From Candidatus Auribacterota bacterium (GTDB lineage: Bacteria; Auribacterota; Tritonobacteria; UBA1439), in assembly GCA_026392035.1 (NCBI GenBank), contig JAPLCX010000047.1, forward strand, positions 1 to 58,367: a DNA stretch of 58,367 bases. The letters run 5' to 3'. Under the pieces are notes generated by a model, which did no database searches, was not told where the DNA came from, and was given only the letters and a program-made list of their open reading frames with translations. Positions 1 through 9,340 of the stretch are shown in pieces; the first letter of the stretch is position 1; every line of letters begins with the position of its first letter. The position numbers and the translations under genes were made by a program.

Positions 1-219
1 TTTTAACAAATGGTGAAACAAAGGAGGCTCTTTTTGTGTCCGCATCCTGCAAAAAAGTTGAAGGTTGCATGTCGCTCATTCTTGTAGGCATTCAACAAGT
101 TACGAAATCATCAACTCGATACTCGCCGATTTCGGGTTGAATATGTGATAACACTAAAAAATATTTCCGGGAATTACAGAAATCTATTCCGGGGGGACTC
201 GGGTTCCTAACTTATTCCT

Positions 220-450
220 ATGCGAGCCAAGCGTTATAATAGCAACGATCCCCGTTGGCTGAGATATCTTGAGCTTCATACACGATATCTCTATATGAGC
301 AACGGTAAATATGATTTCCGTAACACGGAGCTTGCCAGCGAATTAGGTGTAACGCGCCGTACTCTCCAGCGATGGGCTAAAGGCATTGGGTCACCAAAAG
401 AAAAGCATCTGAAGATCATAGAATCCTTCATTAATAAGCGTGGTCAATAA
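220..450 (+). CDS. small helix-turn-helix protein
   Basis: A 76-residue basic protein of unknown role. Residues about 37-56 read as a helix-turn-helix (ELASELGVTRRTLQRWAKG), with the A-x3-G-V-x3-T-x2-R pattern of DNA-binding HTHs found in XRE-like regulators and transposase or phage accessory proteins. There is no other domain, signal peptide or membrane segment. No strong Shine-Dalgarno sequence precedes the ATG; a G-run lies about 20 bases upstream. It faces the AAA+ ATPase gene at 722-1912 across about 270 bases of AT-rich DNA, and both sit in a patch that looks less GC-rich than the metabolic genes beyond 2200. It is probably a regulator of a small accessory or mobile segment. Target and partner are unknown. 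Confidence 0.55.
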   Translation: MRAKRYNSNDPRWLRYLELHTRYLYMSNGKYDFRNTELASELGVTRRTLQRWAKGIGSPKEKHLKIIESFINKRGQ

Positions 451-721
451 GCTTGTCGTGTTGGCAAATTAGTAGGTGCTTCATAACTGAAATCCCCTAA
501 AACCTCCCAGATCAACCCGTTTAGGGCCTATATTTATAATGTCGCATATACTCCCATAATGTACCTTATGTAAACTAACCGAGATAGGCCTATATGCTTC
601 TGTCTCTTCATTTATAAGCAGTTGCGTAGGTTCTTGGATAACATGTGGATAACGTTATCAGGAAGGTGAAGTCCATAGAGAGGGGCCCGCTTAGGACAAA
701 GATCGTGGCTGATAGGTCATT

Positions 722-1912
722 TTAAGAGGAATAAAAGACCTTGGCGGCCGAGCAGGCCCTATATACATGCTGCCTGCCAATGCTGTGGCAGGTCGCCAGA
801 TCACTGCGAACAAGCTCCGAAAGGGCCCTGGAAACGCTGCTTTGTTCCTTGTCGAGCAATCGGGTTAAAATCCCCGTGGTTAAGGGCCCCTTATAAGCCA
901 GGCGGCGCAATACAGTGGCGGCTAGGGGAGTCGGGTGCTTTTTGTCGATATCATGCTGGCATATAGAAAATATCGCCTTTTTTGCTTTTTTGAGCGTAAT
1001 TGACGTGATCAGGCCGTTTTCAGCCATAATCGAATTCAATAGCTTCGAGCATATGCGGAGAGTATAACCCAGGTCACCTGTGGACAGGCTGTATATGTAC
1101 TTGACTATCTGAGCGCTGATAACGGCTGGGTTTTCGGTCCACATGGGAGAGTTTTTTGGCAATCTCTTGGCGAGTATCAGGTCCAGGCTTGAAGTGGGCA
1201 GGGGATCCAGATTCAGCCAGATTAAATTTTCGAACCTGCCAGCCAGCTTTCGTCCGGACCCGGGTGGACCTGTGAAGATCCACGAAAGATGCGGCTGAAA
1301 AAGCGGACCTATCTCGTCGGGCAAAATAACGCGCCGCTCCCCTACCCTTGCTTGAAGTACGAGCCCACCCTCATATCCCATTCTCGTAGCTGCAATATTC
1401 GCGTATTCGCCCAGGCGCTCGATCCGGAAGCCATGTTTCACAGCAATTACGGGATATCGATGCTGCACCCTGGCCTGGAGCATGGCGGACGAGTGTACGC
1501 CTGCCCAGTTCATTAGTCGAATCGCATCACGATGGAGGAGATCATAGTCTCCATTGCGGCGAGGTTTCGTTTTAAGGCTATTTGCCAGCACACCCCTAAT
1601 GGCATTAATTGACGACCACAGTGCAAGCGCCACGAAATATTGTTCGGAAACATCTCCATTAAACTGTATCTCACCCACGGGGCTTATGCACGCTCCCCGG
1701 CTCGCCATCTCATATCTTAGGTAATTCCCGAGTGAGCTCTTGCCCGTGCCTCTGCCACCCTCGATAAAAACAATCCCTCCCCCATTCAGCATGGCATTTC
1801 GTGCCAGTGCGAGCTCGCTCTCTCTTCCTGCAAAAAGATTGAGGTCATGGGCAATAATAGGTGCATCACTGAATGGATTTGCTGGGCATGTTTCCCTAAT
1901 ATCTTTTTGCAT
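722..1912 (-). CDS. AAA+ ATPase with C-terminal winged helix (Orc1/Cdc6- or STAND-like)
   Basis: A 396-residue soluble ATPase. A Walker A loop (EGGRGTGKSS) lies near residue 53 after an N-terminal 'FAGRESEL' helix, the arrangement of AAA_16/Orc1-Cdc6-like NTPases. A sensor-like stretch (WIFTGPPGSGRK) is near residue 230. The last about 70 residues form a winged-helix/MarR-like region (LLDKEQSSVSRALSELVRSD). Such proteins act as DNA-binding switches in plasmids, prophages and defence loci, but nothing here fixes the role. The ATG start has GGAGG about 12 bases upstream. Two 11-base direct repeats lie 38 and 82 bases upstream (1950-2004) and could be its own operator. No obvious partner is encoded; the nearest gene is the small HTH protein at 220. 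Family assignment is by motif only. Confidence 0.7.
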   Translation of the reverse strand: MQKDIRETCPANPFSDAPIIAHDLNLFAGRESELALARNAMLNGGGIVFIEGGRGTGKSSLGNYLRYEMASRGACISPVGEIQFNGDVSEQYFVALALWSSINAIRGVLANSLKTKPRRNGDYDLLHRDAIRLMNWAGVHSSAMLQARVQHRYPVIAVKHGFRIERLGEYANIAATRMGYEGGLVLQARVGERRVILPDEIGPLFQPHLSWIFTGPPGSGRKLAGRFENLIWLNLDPLPTSSLDLILAKRLPKNSPMWTENPAVISAQIVKYIYSLSTGDLGYTLRICSKLLNSIMAENGLITSITLKKAKKAIFSICQHDIDKKHPTPLAATVLRRLAYKGPLTTGILTRLLDKEQSSVSRALSELVRSDLATCHSIGRQHVYRACSAAKVFYSS

Positions 1913-1949
1913 TATATCCCAGAGCCTCCATAGTAATTATATAGCGATA

Positions 1950-2004
1950 ATACGTTATATAACAAAATAGGCATACCCTTATTATTAACGGATATACGTT
2001 ATAT
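1950..2004. promoter_or_regulatory. direct repeats upstream of the AAA+ gene, possible operator
   Basis: The 11-mer ATACGTTATAT occurs at 1950-1960 and again at 1994-2004, 44 bases apart, within very AT-rich DNA just upstream of the minus-strand ATPase start at 1912. A related 12-base palindrome GATAACGTTATC sits at 648-659 beyond its 3' end. Direct repeats spaced by about four helical turns suggest a binding site for a dimeric regulator, perhaps the winged-helix protein itself. Inference from position only. Confidence 0.35.
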
Positions 2005-2203
2005 ATTACTATGCTCTGCGAATGGATGCAATGTACTTTGTGCTGCGGAAGCTCTTTTTGGAAGAGAACCCATTTTATTAAAGCCGGGGGGGGCGAGAGA
2101 AATCCCCTCCCTCAAGTTCTATCTGCTCGCCATATCAGGGGGAAAAGCTGCAGTGATGATCCCCAAAGGATGCAATAACGGTCATAGTGGCCCACAATAA
2201 TCG

Positions 2204-4336
2204 TTAGAGCTCGCGGCAGCTTATTTGGAGGGAGATCTTTTTGTCCCCCCGGGGAGGAAGGACAAATCGGAAATGCGGCAAAATGACGGTTCCTTGGTAA
2301 GTCAAATCAAAACCCTTTTCGGATTGCGAAACCGTTTCTATCGGGAAATGCCAGAATCCGGCTGGTTCGCTCCACGAGATACGAACCGCAAACCTGTCAG
2401 GAGTATCCACCAGTTCAACAAAACTGATTCCCTCTGCCGTACCCCTGCTCCCCGCTTTGCGGGCTGATTGCTTCTGTGATGGGATTGAAATATACCGCTC
2501 TGCCTGATTTCCGGAGAGGAGCGTCATGTTAAACTCAATACCCATCCAGAGTTCAAGAGCCTCGTCAGCCTGGCTTGAAATACAGTAGTCAATCCCGACG
2601 ATGCCGCTCCCGTTAAGGGTGTATGTCTTAAGGATATCGAGGTATCTCCTCTCTCCCGGGGAGTGAAATACTCCTCGCCGCCGGAGAGAGGCGATCACAC
2701 TGCCTTCGCGTTCCGTGAGCGCGGCGATTTCATATGGCTGGTTTACAAACCCCCCCTGTTCGGGGTACTCACAGCGGGCAAAACTCTCGAGCGTGGTGCC
2801 GTCGCCAAAAAAGTGATCCAGCAATGAACGCCGGAGATACCAGTCATAATGCAATGCATTTAACAATTCCGGGGTTACGCTCTTTACCATATCATGAATA
2901 GACTGGACCGCCCCCTCTCCTCCGTCCGCACCTTTCGCAGGCTGCTCACGCATAGCAGTATGATACGCTTCCTCCCTTCTGCTCATTGTGTTGGAGAGGT
3001 TGAAATAGCGAGGCTTGTAATCCAGTTCAAAGAGAGATCCTCCGTATCCCGGTGATAGATAGGCGTTGACGCGTGCGTTTCGCAACAGGATCTCCTCCAT
3101 CCCATCCTGATCATAATCGATTCTCTCACTCTCAACCCACTCCCCCTCCCCGTGCACGGCCCTGTCAACAGCCACCTCTGCCTTGATCATGTTGCTGTAA
3201 TTCGCGTGCCGGAGGTAGTTCAGGTAGACACCGCCGAATAGTCCATGCCAGTAAGCGCAGTTGCACTGGCTGCGCCACAGAGACTTCTTTGTTTCTAGAT
3301 CTCCTGGGAGCTCCTTATGGACCATCCGGCTCACATGGAATGACTTGCTCCGCTGAAGGTTACTCTCCGGGTATTTCACCAGGAAATTCCGCCAGAACCC
3401 TCCCCTCAAAAAGCGTGACAACTGATCGAACCGCTTCTCTCGCTTCAACTCACCGATAGTCTGCTCAAATGCAGCCTGTACTCTCGCGGGGAGCGCCCAT
3501 TCCATCATCTCGTCATACGAGGCAGTAGGAAGATATACCTTCCCCCGTGGCGGGAATCGGTCGAGGTACTCGCTGAGCGTGAGCATCGTGAGCCAATCTG
3601 AATTGTTCTCGATGAGTTCGAAAAAGCGCTCCAGATACCTCTCTTCGTAGACCCATTTATATGTACCAGGCCAGACGCCGAACTTCTCCCCATCATCGCC
3701 CAGGGTGAGCCCGACGCCTGGTGATTTCTCTCCTGCCTGCCTGAGATAGTCTATAGCGCTATGAGGTTCGCTAAACGGTATGAGATATCGTAACTGCTTA
3801 TTAACCGGGAATACGGCGAGAGTGCACCCCTCGTCCTCGGTAATGTAATATCCCGAAAGCCCCTCTCGATCCAACCCGCCATAGACAAAGTGGGAATCAT
3901 CGAGGAGGGTATAGCTGAGACCCGCAGCGCGAATGAGGCTCGTCAGCTGCGGCTCCCATACCCGTTCCGCAAGCCACAACCCGCGCGGGACACAGCCGAA
4001 GGCGGCGCGAAGGTAGTCGCTCATAAATGCGAGCTGGCCGTGCGCGTCCTCCCGGGGGATTGCCGGAAGGATCGGTTCATAAAACCCTCCTCCCAGGAGC
4101 TCCACCTGGCGGCGGTTGACAAGCTCTTTAATATCCGTGAACGCCCCCGGGCGATTGACTTCAATCCACTCGAGCAGCGGCCCGCTATAGTGAAGCGCGC
4201 AGCGGATGCCGGGGTGTTTCTTCAGCAACTCGAGGAACGGACTGTAGCATTTTTGCCACGCTTCCGTGAACACGTGCCCGAAGTTGCCCACCGGTTGATG
4301 ATTATGCACCGCGAATAGGAAATATATATGTCCCAT
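2204..4336 (-). CDS. GH57 4-alpha-glucanotransferase / alpha-amylase
   Basis: Family GH57 enzyme of about 710 residues acting on alpha-1,4-glucans, with retaining chemistry. The start was set at ATG 4336, giving MGHIYFLFAVHNHQP with GGAG 10 bases upstream, rather than the GTG at 4393. With this start the motif 'LWLAERVWEP' places the nucleophile at Glu124 and 'TLGDDGEKFG' places the acid at Asp214. These nearly coincide with Glu123/Asp214 of Thermococcus litoralis 4-alpha-glucanotransferase. The early HNHQP motif and the long C-terminal half (DUF1925/1926-like beta domains) also fit that subfamily. No signal peptide is seen, so it is likely cytosolic. It follows another GH57 gene by 63 bases and is probably co-transcribed with it. 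Likely role: disproportionation of glucan chains during storage polymer turnover. Alpha-amylase activity is the main alternative. Confidence 0.88.
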   Translation of the reverse strand: MGHIYFLFAVHNHQPVGNFGHVFTEAWQKCYSPFLELLKKHPGIRCALHYSGPLLEWIEVNRPGAFTDIKELVNRRQVELLGGGFYEPILPAIPREDAHGQLAFMSDYLRAAFGCVPRGLWLAERVWEPQLTSLIRAAGLSYTLLDDSHFVYGGLDREGLSGYYITEDEGCTLAVFPVNKQLRYLIPFSEPHSAIDYLRQAGEKSPGVGLTLGDDGEKFGVWPGTYKWVYEERYLERFFELIENNSDWLTMLTLSEYLDRFPPRGKVYLPTASYDEMMEWALPARVQAAFEQTIGELKREKRFDQLSRFLRGGFWRNFLVKYPESNLQRSKSFHVSRMVHKELPGDLETKKSLWRSQCNCAYWHGLFGGVYLNYLRHANYSNMIKAEVAVDRAVHGEGEWVESERIDYDQDGMEEILLRNARVNAYLSPGYGGSLFELDYKPRYFNLSNTMSRREEAYHTAMREQPAKGADGGEGAVQSIHDMVKSVTPELLNALHYDWYLRRSLLDHFFGDGTTLESFARCEYPEQGGFVNQPYEIAALTEREGSVIASLRRRGVFHSPGERRYLDILKTYTLNGSGIVGIDYCISSQADEALELWMGIEFNMTLLSGNQAERYISIPSQKQSARKAGSRGTAEGISFVELVDTPDRFAVRISWSEPAGFWHFPIETVSQSEKGFDLTYQGTVILPHFRFVLPPRGDKKISLQISCREL

Positions 4337-4399
4337 AGAGTACAATCTCCGATTGACCGTCTCGCCGGCTTCGCGACTGGCAGTAACCCGCACTCCTGC

Positions 4400-6574
4400 T
4401 CAGAGCGCCGTCCAGCGCTCGAGTTCAAAATCTTCAGCCGGGACGGTGAATGAGATATATCCACCGTGAGGATGCCGCTCGAGCTCCAACGTGCCGGACT
4501 TTACCTGAAGGTAGAAGCATACCTCCTCCCTCTTTTTGAAGCCTAAATCACGGAATGGTATCGCGAGCTCGATGATCCTGTCTATCGCAATGGTAGTGTA
4601 GCTTACCCTGCGCCCGTAGCGACCAGAGGCTTCACGGTGGCAGAGCTTGAACTCCGGATTCATGATTTTCTTCTGATTCAGCGAGAAAGAGATTCGGCAT
4701 TCCCGCGGCTTGGTGAAATGCAGGTGAATGTGGTAATCGGTATCATTGCGGAGTTCCTCTCGCTTCAGCGGATCAATCCTCAAGAACAATGTACGCTCGT
4801 CAAAGCCGTAGCAGATGGCCTTGATAAACGCCTCCGTCTTGCACATCGTGGTATCCGAGCGCGCCGCACGATAGTGGCCCGCGTCCACCCATTCATAGTA
4901 TGAACTCTCACGCCCATCAATGGTTGGCTTTAAAAATGCCTTCGGTTCATGAGCGACGCGCACCCTCCCCAGGTTGATGATCGGGGTGTCAAGGGCTTCG
5001 GGGACCTCTTCACCGAGCAGTTGATGCACGTTCTTCAGGTGCGTCCGAAACAGCTCATCGAATACCGGGTCGTTGTCGGTTGAAAACCGATCGCCATACC
5101 ACCAGAACCAGTCGCTCCCCTCGGCGGCATAGAGCTCCTCGCGCGCCGCATCGAGATTCTTCCGGCGCGGCGCTGATTCCTCGGCATGGCGCACTACGCG
5201 CCTCGCCCTGCCCAGGAGATTCCAGGCCTCGTTGTCCTCCTTATCGCCTATCCACACCCCGTAGTTGCTGTCGATCCATGAGCCGCTGTGGAGATTGCGG
5301 ATCACCTCAGATGGTGGATGCTCCTCAAGATAGCTGCCGATCTGCACGGTTGAGGCGAATGAACCCCTGCTGAGCTCTTCGTAGAGCTTCCGGAGAAATC
5401 CCTCTCCTCCGTCGGGATAGCCCTGCCATGGATTCTCTCCGTCCAGTATGACGCTCACCAGCGCGTCATCTGTGCGCACCATCTTTGATATTTCAGCCAG
5501 CCTCAGCAGGAAATCAGCGGAGGCGCTTTTCCCGTCATTGTGTGCGTAGCTGAAGCCAATCCTGTCGGAGAGCTCCCTGTCCCGGAACACCATCGCGATC
5601 GAGGCGTTGCCGTGCTCAATCCGGTAGGGCTGGTAGAGCACACTGAACCTGTCCCTGCTCCGCAGCGACCTGAAGAGCACCTCCTCATCGGAAGCCATCC
5701 ACCGGATCCCCTGCTTCGCAACCAGCGGCACGATCTCAGGGCACACAGACCCTTCCGGTGGCCAGAGGCCGAGGGGCTTTTGGCCGAAGAGCCGCTCGTG
5801 GTACGCGACGGCAGCTGAGAGCTGCGCCTCAACGTCGGCGGGGTAGCGATAACGATCCGGCAGCGGTACATCGGGCATGGCCCGCCGGGCAAAGTCCGTG
5901 TCGTAGAGGAGCGGCATAATCGGATGATAGTAGGGGCTGGTGGTCAATTCTATCTGGCCGCGCCTCACCGCATCCTTGTGGAGGGGAATGATCTTTTTAA
6001 AAATATCATCCTGGATTTCAATGAGCCGGGCCTTGTCATCCTCGGTAAATCCGGATCCCCTCTCCTTCATTTTACGCAACTCCGGATAGAGCGCGCACGC
6101 CCTGAATCCGAACCATGCGAGATTGAACCACACCTGCAGGTCCCTCAGATCCCTTTCTGTGAATCGACTCACCAGATCCGGCAAGGCGCTCTCCATAATC
6201 TTTGTTCCCCGTTTGTAAAGCAATTCCTTGTAGCGCGGATAGCGCATGAGGCGCGTGTCCCAGTTCACCATGAAATAATTCCAGAGGATAAACTGCTTCT
6301 CCTCCTGGGACAACTCGGCCGCCGGCTTCACGGTATGCTCAAAAAACAGATCCCTGACCTCCCCGCTGGTATACTCCTCGATCTGTTTCAGCAGGGAGGG
6401 GACATAGTTGAATGTCTGCCTGATGGCCGGGAATTCCTCGAGGAGCGAGATGAGGTCGAAGTAGCCCATCGTGGCGTGCATGCGGACCCATGGCATGGCG
6501 CTCACCTTTGTCAGCGGGTCATAGTAGTACGGCTGGTGCATGTGCCAGTAGAATGCGAGAGCGAGCTGTTTCAC
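4400..6574 (-). CDS. GH57 glycoside hydrolase (amylopullulanase/alpha-amylase type)
   Basis: Second, distinct GH57 protein, 724 residues. It opens with 'FYWHMHQPYYYDP' (GH57 motif 1). It carries the putative nucleophile Glu274 in 'LWPPEGSVCPE' and the acid Asp378 in 'VILDGENPWQGYP', the sequence style of the amylopullulanase/alpha-amylase branch rather than the glucanotransferase branch. The C-terminal about 200 residues look like a beta-sandwich carbohydrate-associated domain. No signal peptide. It lies 81 bases downstream of galT and 63 bases upstream of the other GH57 gene, so all three are probably one transcript. Having two GH57 subfamilies side by side suggests one hydrolase or debranching activity and one transferase acting on the same intracellular glucan. 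Exact bond specificity cannot be read from sequence. Confidence 0.85.
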   Translation of the reverse strand: MKQLALAFYWHMHQPYYYDPLTKVSAMPWVRMHATMGYFDLISLLEEFPAIRQTFNYVPSLLKQIEEYTSGEVRDLFFEHTVKPAAELSQEEKQFILWNYFMVNWDTRLMRYPRYKELLYKRGTKIMESALPDLVSRFTERDLRDLQVWFNLAWFGFRACALYPELRKMKERGSGFTEDDKARLIEIQDDIFKKIIPLHKDAVRRGQIELTTSPYYHPIMPLLYDTDFARRAMPDVPLPDRYRYPADVEAQLSAAVAYHERLFGQKPLGLWPPEGSVCPEIVPLVAKQGIRWMASDEEVLFRSLRSRDRFSVLYQPYRIEHGNASIAMVFRDRELSDRIGFSYAHNDGKSASADFLLRLAEISKMVRTDDALVSVILDGENPWQGYPDGGEGFLRKLYEELSRGSFASTVQIGSYLEEHPPSEVIRNLHSGSWIDSNYGVWIGDKEDNEAWNLLGRARRVVRHAEESAPRRKNLDAAREELYAAEGSDWFWWYGDRFSTDNDPVFDELFRTHLKNVHQLLGEEVPEALDTPIINLGRVRVAHEPKAFLKPTIDGRESSYYEWVDAGHYRAARSDTTMCKTEAFIKAICYGFDERTLFLRIDPLKREELRNDTDYHIHLHFTKPRECRISFSLNQKKIMNPEFKLCHREASGRYGRRVSYTTIAIDRIIELAIPFRDLGFKKREEVCFYLQVKSGTLELERHPHGGYISFTVPAEDFELERWTAL

Positions 6575-6655
6575 GCGCGATTGTCCTCGTTGTATGAGTG
6601 TGCATGTTTTGATTCGCGCAATTGCTCAATCGCCGATCGATTTCTTCTGGCCCAT

Positions 6656-7675
6656 TCAGAGATCGATCTCCTGAAGGTATTTCGCCGCTTCCTCAGGGGC
6701 TGTGGGGTTGATATAGAAGCCGGTACCCCATTCGAAACCGGCCAATTGCGTGAGGCGAGGCATAATCTCAATGTGCCAGTGGAAGTCAAACTCGAGCGTC
6801 CTCCAATAATCCTTGCGCGGCCATCGGATAGGTGCGGTGTGCAGGATGAAATTGTACTGGGGATGGTTGAGCGCCTTCCCCAGTTTGCCGAGCGTCACGA
6901 TCAGCATGTCGGCGAGTATTTGCATCTCACCGGACTGGAGGCTCTGGTAATCCGCATGGTGCGCCTTGGGGAGAATCCAGATCTCAAAGGGGAACCGTGA
7001 GGCGAATGGGCAGAATGACACAAAGAGCTCGTTCTCACAGACGATGCGGATGTGTTCCGCGAGCTCCTGTTTGAGAATATCGCAGAAGATGCAGCGGTCT
7101 TTATAGTTGTAGTAGCTGAGTGCGCCCATGAGTTCTTCTTTGACCCTCTTCGGGGTAACCGGCGTGGCGATGAGCTGTGAATGCGGATGCGAGAGCGAAG
7201 CACCCGCCGCCTTCCCCTCATTGCGAAAAATGAGGATGTATTTAAAGCGCCGGTCCTGGGTCAGGTCCACGATCCGCAGCTTGTAGGTTTCCAATATCTT
7301 GCTCAATGACTCTCGTGTGTGCATCTCCAGGCACTTGTGGTGATCGGGGGTTTCGATGATCACCTCATGCGCCCCGATGCCATTCATCCTGTCATATACC
7401 CCGCGCCCCTCTTTCCCCAGCTCCCCCTCGATACGGAGCGCGGGATATTTGTTGGGGACGACGCGCACCTCCCAGCCAGGCGAGTTGGGCCGTGAGTGGG
7501 GGCTGCGGAACGCGAAGATCTCCGGCGGGGTCATCTTTTCTCTCCCCTCGCAAAAGGGGCATCCCTTTGCATCCGGTTTATCGGGGCACGTATAAAAATC
7601 CTTCGGGCGTTGTGCCCTCTCGTCTGATATGATGACCCATCGTCCAAGTATGGGATCTTTCCTTAATTCAGGCAC
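6656..7675 (-). CDS. galT: galactose-1-phosphate uridylyltransferase
   Basis: HIT-superfamily nucleotidyltransferase, 339 residues, exchanging UMP between UDP-glucose and galactose-1-phosphate (Leloir pathway), or a close hexose-1-phosphate relative. It shows the family's catalytic His-Pro-His (SHPHSQ, His163/His165), which forms the uridylyl-histidine intermediate. The zinc-type Cys pair is 'CPFC' (39, 42) and the C-terminal 'HWHIEIMPR' is also present. Start is GTG 7675 with AGGAGG five bases upstream. It sits between the GlgM gene and two GH57 genes. In candidate-phylum genomes this GalT branch commonly travels with GH57 and glycogen genes and may serve glucose-1-phosphate supply rather than galactose use, since no galK or galE is nearby. 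Confidence 0.9.
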   Translation of the reverse strand: MPELRKDPILGRWVIISDERAQRPKDFYTCPDKPDAKGCPFCEGREKMTPPEIFAFRSPHSRPNSPGWEVRVVPNKYPALRIEGELGKEGRGVYDRMNGIGAHEVIIETPDHHKCLEMHTRESLSKILETYKLRIVDLTQDRRFKYILIFRNEGKAAGASLSHPHSQLIATPVTPKRVKEELMGALSYYNYKDRCIFCDILKQELAEHIRIVCENELFVSFCPFASRFPFEIWILPKAHHADYQSLQSGEMQILADMLIVTLGKLGKALNHPQYNFILHTAPIRWPRKDYWRTLEFDFHWHIEIMPRLTQLAGFEWGTGFYINPTAPEEAAKYLQEIDL

Positions 7676-7844
7676 ATTATCCTCCTATCGCTAAGCATGT
7701 TACGGGTATATCTGCGCATATTCCCACACAGATCGGGCCCATGAAAAATTCAACTCCGTTGCATTCCCGCGTATCCCCTGCCAGTGAGGCTGCCACCGTG
7801 AAATGCAAGGAATACAAAAAGAGAAACAGCGAGCAGCATCCTCT

Positions 7845-9020
7845 CTAGATATGCTGTTTTTTCAACATCGCATCAGCACCCCAGACGAGCTTCTCGTAGA
7901 GCTTCTTCGTTTGGTCAGCGATGAGGTCCCAGCTAAACAGCTCTTCAACCCTTCTTCTGCCATTCTCGCCGAGCGTTCTCGCCATCCCGTGATCCTTGAG
8001 CAGCCTATTGACCGCGTCGGCAATCTTCCTGGGATTCGCCGGCTCCACTAAGAGTCCTGTTTTCTCATGTAATACTACTTCGAGAATGCCACCTACGGCG
8101 CTTGCCACGACCGGCGTCTTGCATGACATTGCTTCGAGATTGATGATGCCAAATGGTTCGTAGGTCGAGGGGCAGACAAAAACCCTCGCGCTCGTATAGA
8201 GTTGAATGTATTCTTCTTCTTTTAAATGCTCGTGAATCCAGACGATTTTTTTATTCTTTTGCACTTTTGCCATCATGAGATCCTCATATTCCTTCGTGTC
8301 TGCGCCAACGGCGCCCATGACGAGCTGGCACGGGATATAGTCCATTGCATCGATCAGGAATCTCATCCCCTTCTGAGCAGTTGGCCGGCCGATGAAAAGG
8401 ATATATTCGTCTTCTATGCCATATCTCTTCTTGAGTTTGGGGTCCATCTCCTTCTGTTTCCAGGTGTCGAGGTCGATACCGTTATGGACGACTTCTACCC
8501 TATCAGCCCTGATATTGAAGTACTTCAGGATATCCTCTTTCATAATCTTGGATACCGCAATAACCTTGTCAGCCCCTTCAATCCCGGTTTTCTCCATCCA
8601 GGTGCTGACCTCGTAACCCCTTCCCAGCTGATGCACCTTCCAGGGCCGGAAAGGCTCCAGGCTGTGGCACGTGGCGACAAATGGGACCGCATAAAGGATC
8701 TTTGCGAGATACCCGGCAAAGTGGCCGTACCACGTATGGGTGTGGACGATCTGAGAATCTATTCCTTCGCAGAGCATCTCCAGGTTCGTGGCGAGGGTTT
8801 TGAATATCGAATTGAATTTGGGGTGCAATTTGCAGTCCAGATCTTTCCAGGGCATATACCCCTTGACCATTAGGTGAGGCGATTCGCTATTCACATCGCC
8901 GAAATACCTCACCTCAACGTCCATGAGCTTGGAGAGACATCGTGAAAGCTCGCGGAGGTGGACTCCTGCCCCCCCGTAGACATTGGGCGGATACTCCCGC
9001 GCTATCATTGTTACCTTCAT
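7845..9020 (-). CDS. glgM: GT4 glycogen synthase / alpha-maltose-1-phosphate synthase, GlgM-like
   Basis: Retaining GT-B glycosyltransferase of family GT4, 391 residues, with the N-terminal 'REYPPNVYGGAGVH' and the nucleotide-sugar motif 'YEPFGIINLEAMSCKTPVV' (E-x7-E) near residue 290. Sequence style matches the 'Corynebacterium-type glycogen synthase' now known in mycobacteria as GlgM, which joins glucose from ADP-glucose to glucose-1-phosphate to give maltose-1-phosphate. The start has GGAGAGAG directly upstream. The next gene upstream encodes a GlgE-type maltosyltransferase, the enzyme that consumes maltose-1-phosphate, which supports the GlgM reading over a simple glycogen synthase. Sugar-donor choice is inferred. 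Confidence 0.8.
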   Translation of the reverse strand: MKVTMIAREYPPNVYGGAGVHLRELSRCLSKLMDVEVRYFGDVNSESPHLMVKGYMPWKDLDCKLHPKFNSIFKTLATNLEMLCEGIDSQIVHTHTWYGHFAGYLAKILYAVPFVATCHSLEPFRPWKVHQLGRGYEVSTWMEKTGIEGADKVIAVSKIMKEDILKYFNIRADRVEVVHNGIDLDTWKQKEMDPKLKKRYGIEDEYILFIGRPTAQKGMRFLIDAMDYIPCQLVMGAVGADTKEYEDLMMAKVQKNKKIVWIHEHLKEEEYIQLYTSARVFVCPSTYEPFGIINLEAMSCKTPVVASAVGGILEVVLHEKTGLLVEPANPRKIADAVNRLLKDHGMARTLGENGRRRVEELFSWDLIADQTKKLYEKLVWGADAMLKKQHI

Positions 9021-9340
9021 CTCTCTCTCCTTTTTAGCTGCAGGGTAATGTCAAAAGATATTTTATAAAGCAACCACAGATTTTTCTGATTATTTACGCC
9101 TTTTCTGAGTAAATCAGTGGTGATTTATCTGTGGTAACATGCGTATAATTAAGCCCTTGTATAGAAATTCATTCCCTTCTCCATTTACCACAGATTTATT
9201 CACCACAGATTAACGCAGACTTCCTCCCCCCAAAAATAATTTACAAGTATCTGTGCAATCTGTGGTTGCATTTAGTTCTTTCATAAAACCTTTGACACTA
9301 TCAGCTGCCGCATAATAGCGTATTTCACCTGTGAACCGGC
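9021..9340. repeat. non-coding gap with scattered 'ACCACAGATT' dyad words
   Basis: No gene is seen between glgM and glgE. The 320 bases hold at least five copies, in both orientations, of a word like ACCACAGATT/AATCTGTGGT (about 9071, 9130, 9187, 9202, 9262), able to fold as a long imperfect hairpin. Similar degenerate words occur at 58195-58288 and as 'CACGGAGG' words at 52948-53124. They look like members of an interspersed non-coding repeat family rather than a promoter. Confidence 0.55.

Noticed and set aside
90-142. attC-like pair ATTCAAC...GTTGAAT with CGAAATC/GATTTCG arms
   Set aside because: Core boxes fit, but spacers are very unequal (6 versus 1 base), the site is only 53 bases and no cassette gene ends there; probably chance.
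5924-7000. 358-codon plus-strand ORF opposite GH57 and galT
   Set aside because: Antisense shadow of two strongly supported genes; no recognisable domain.
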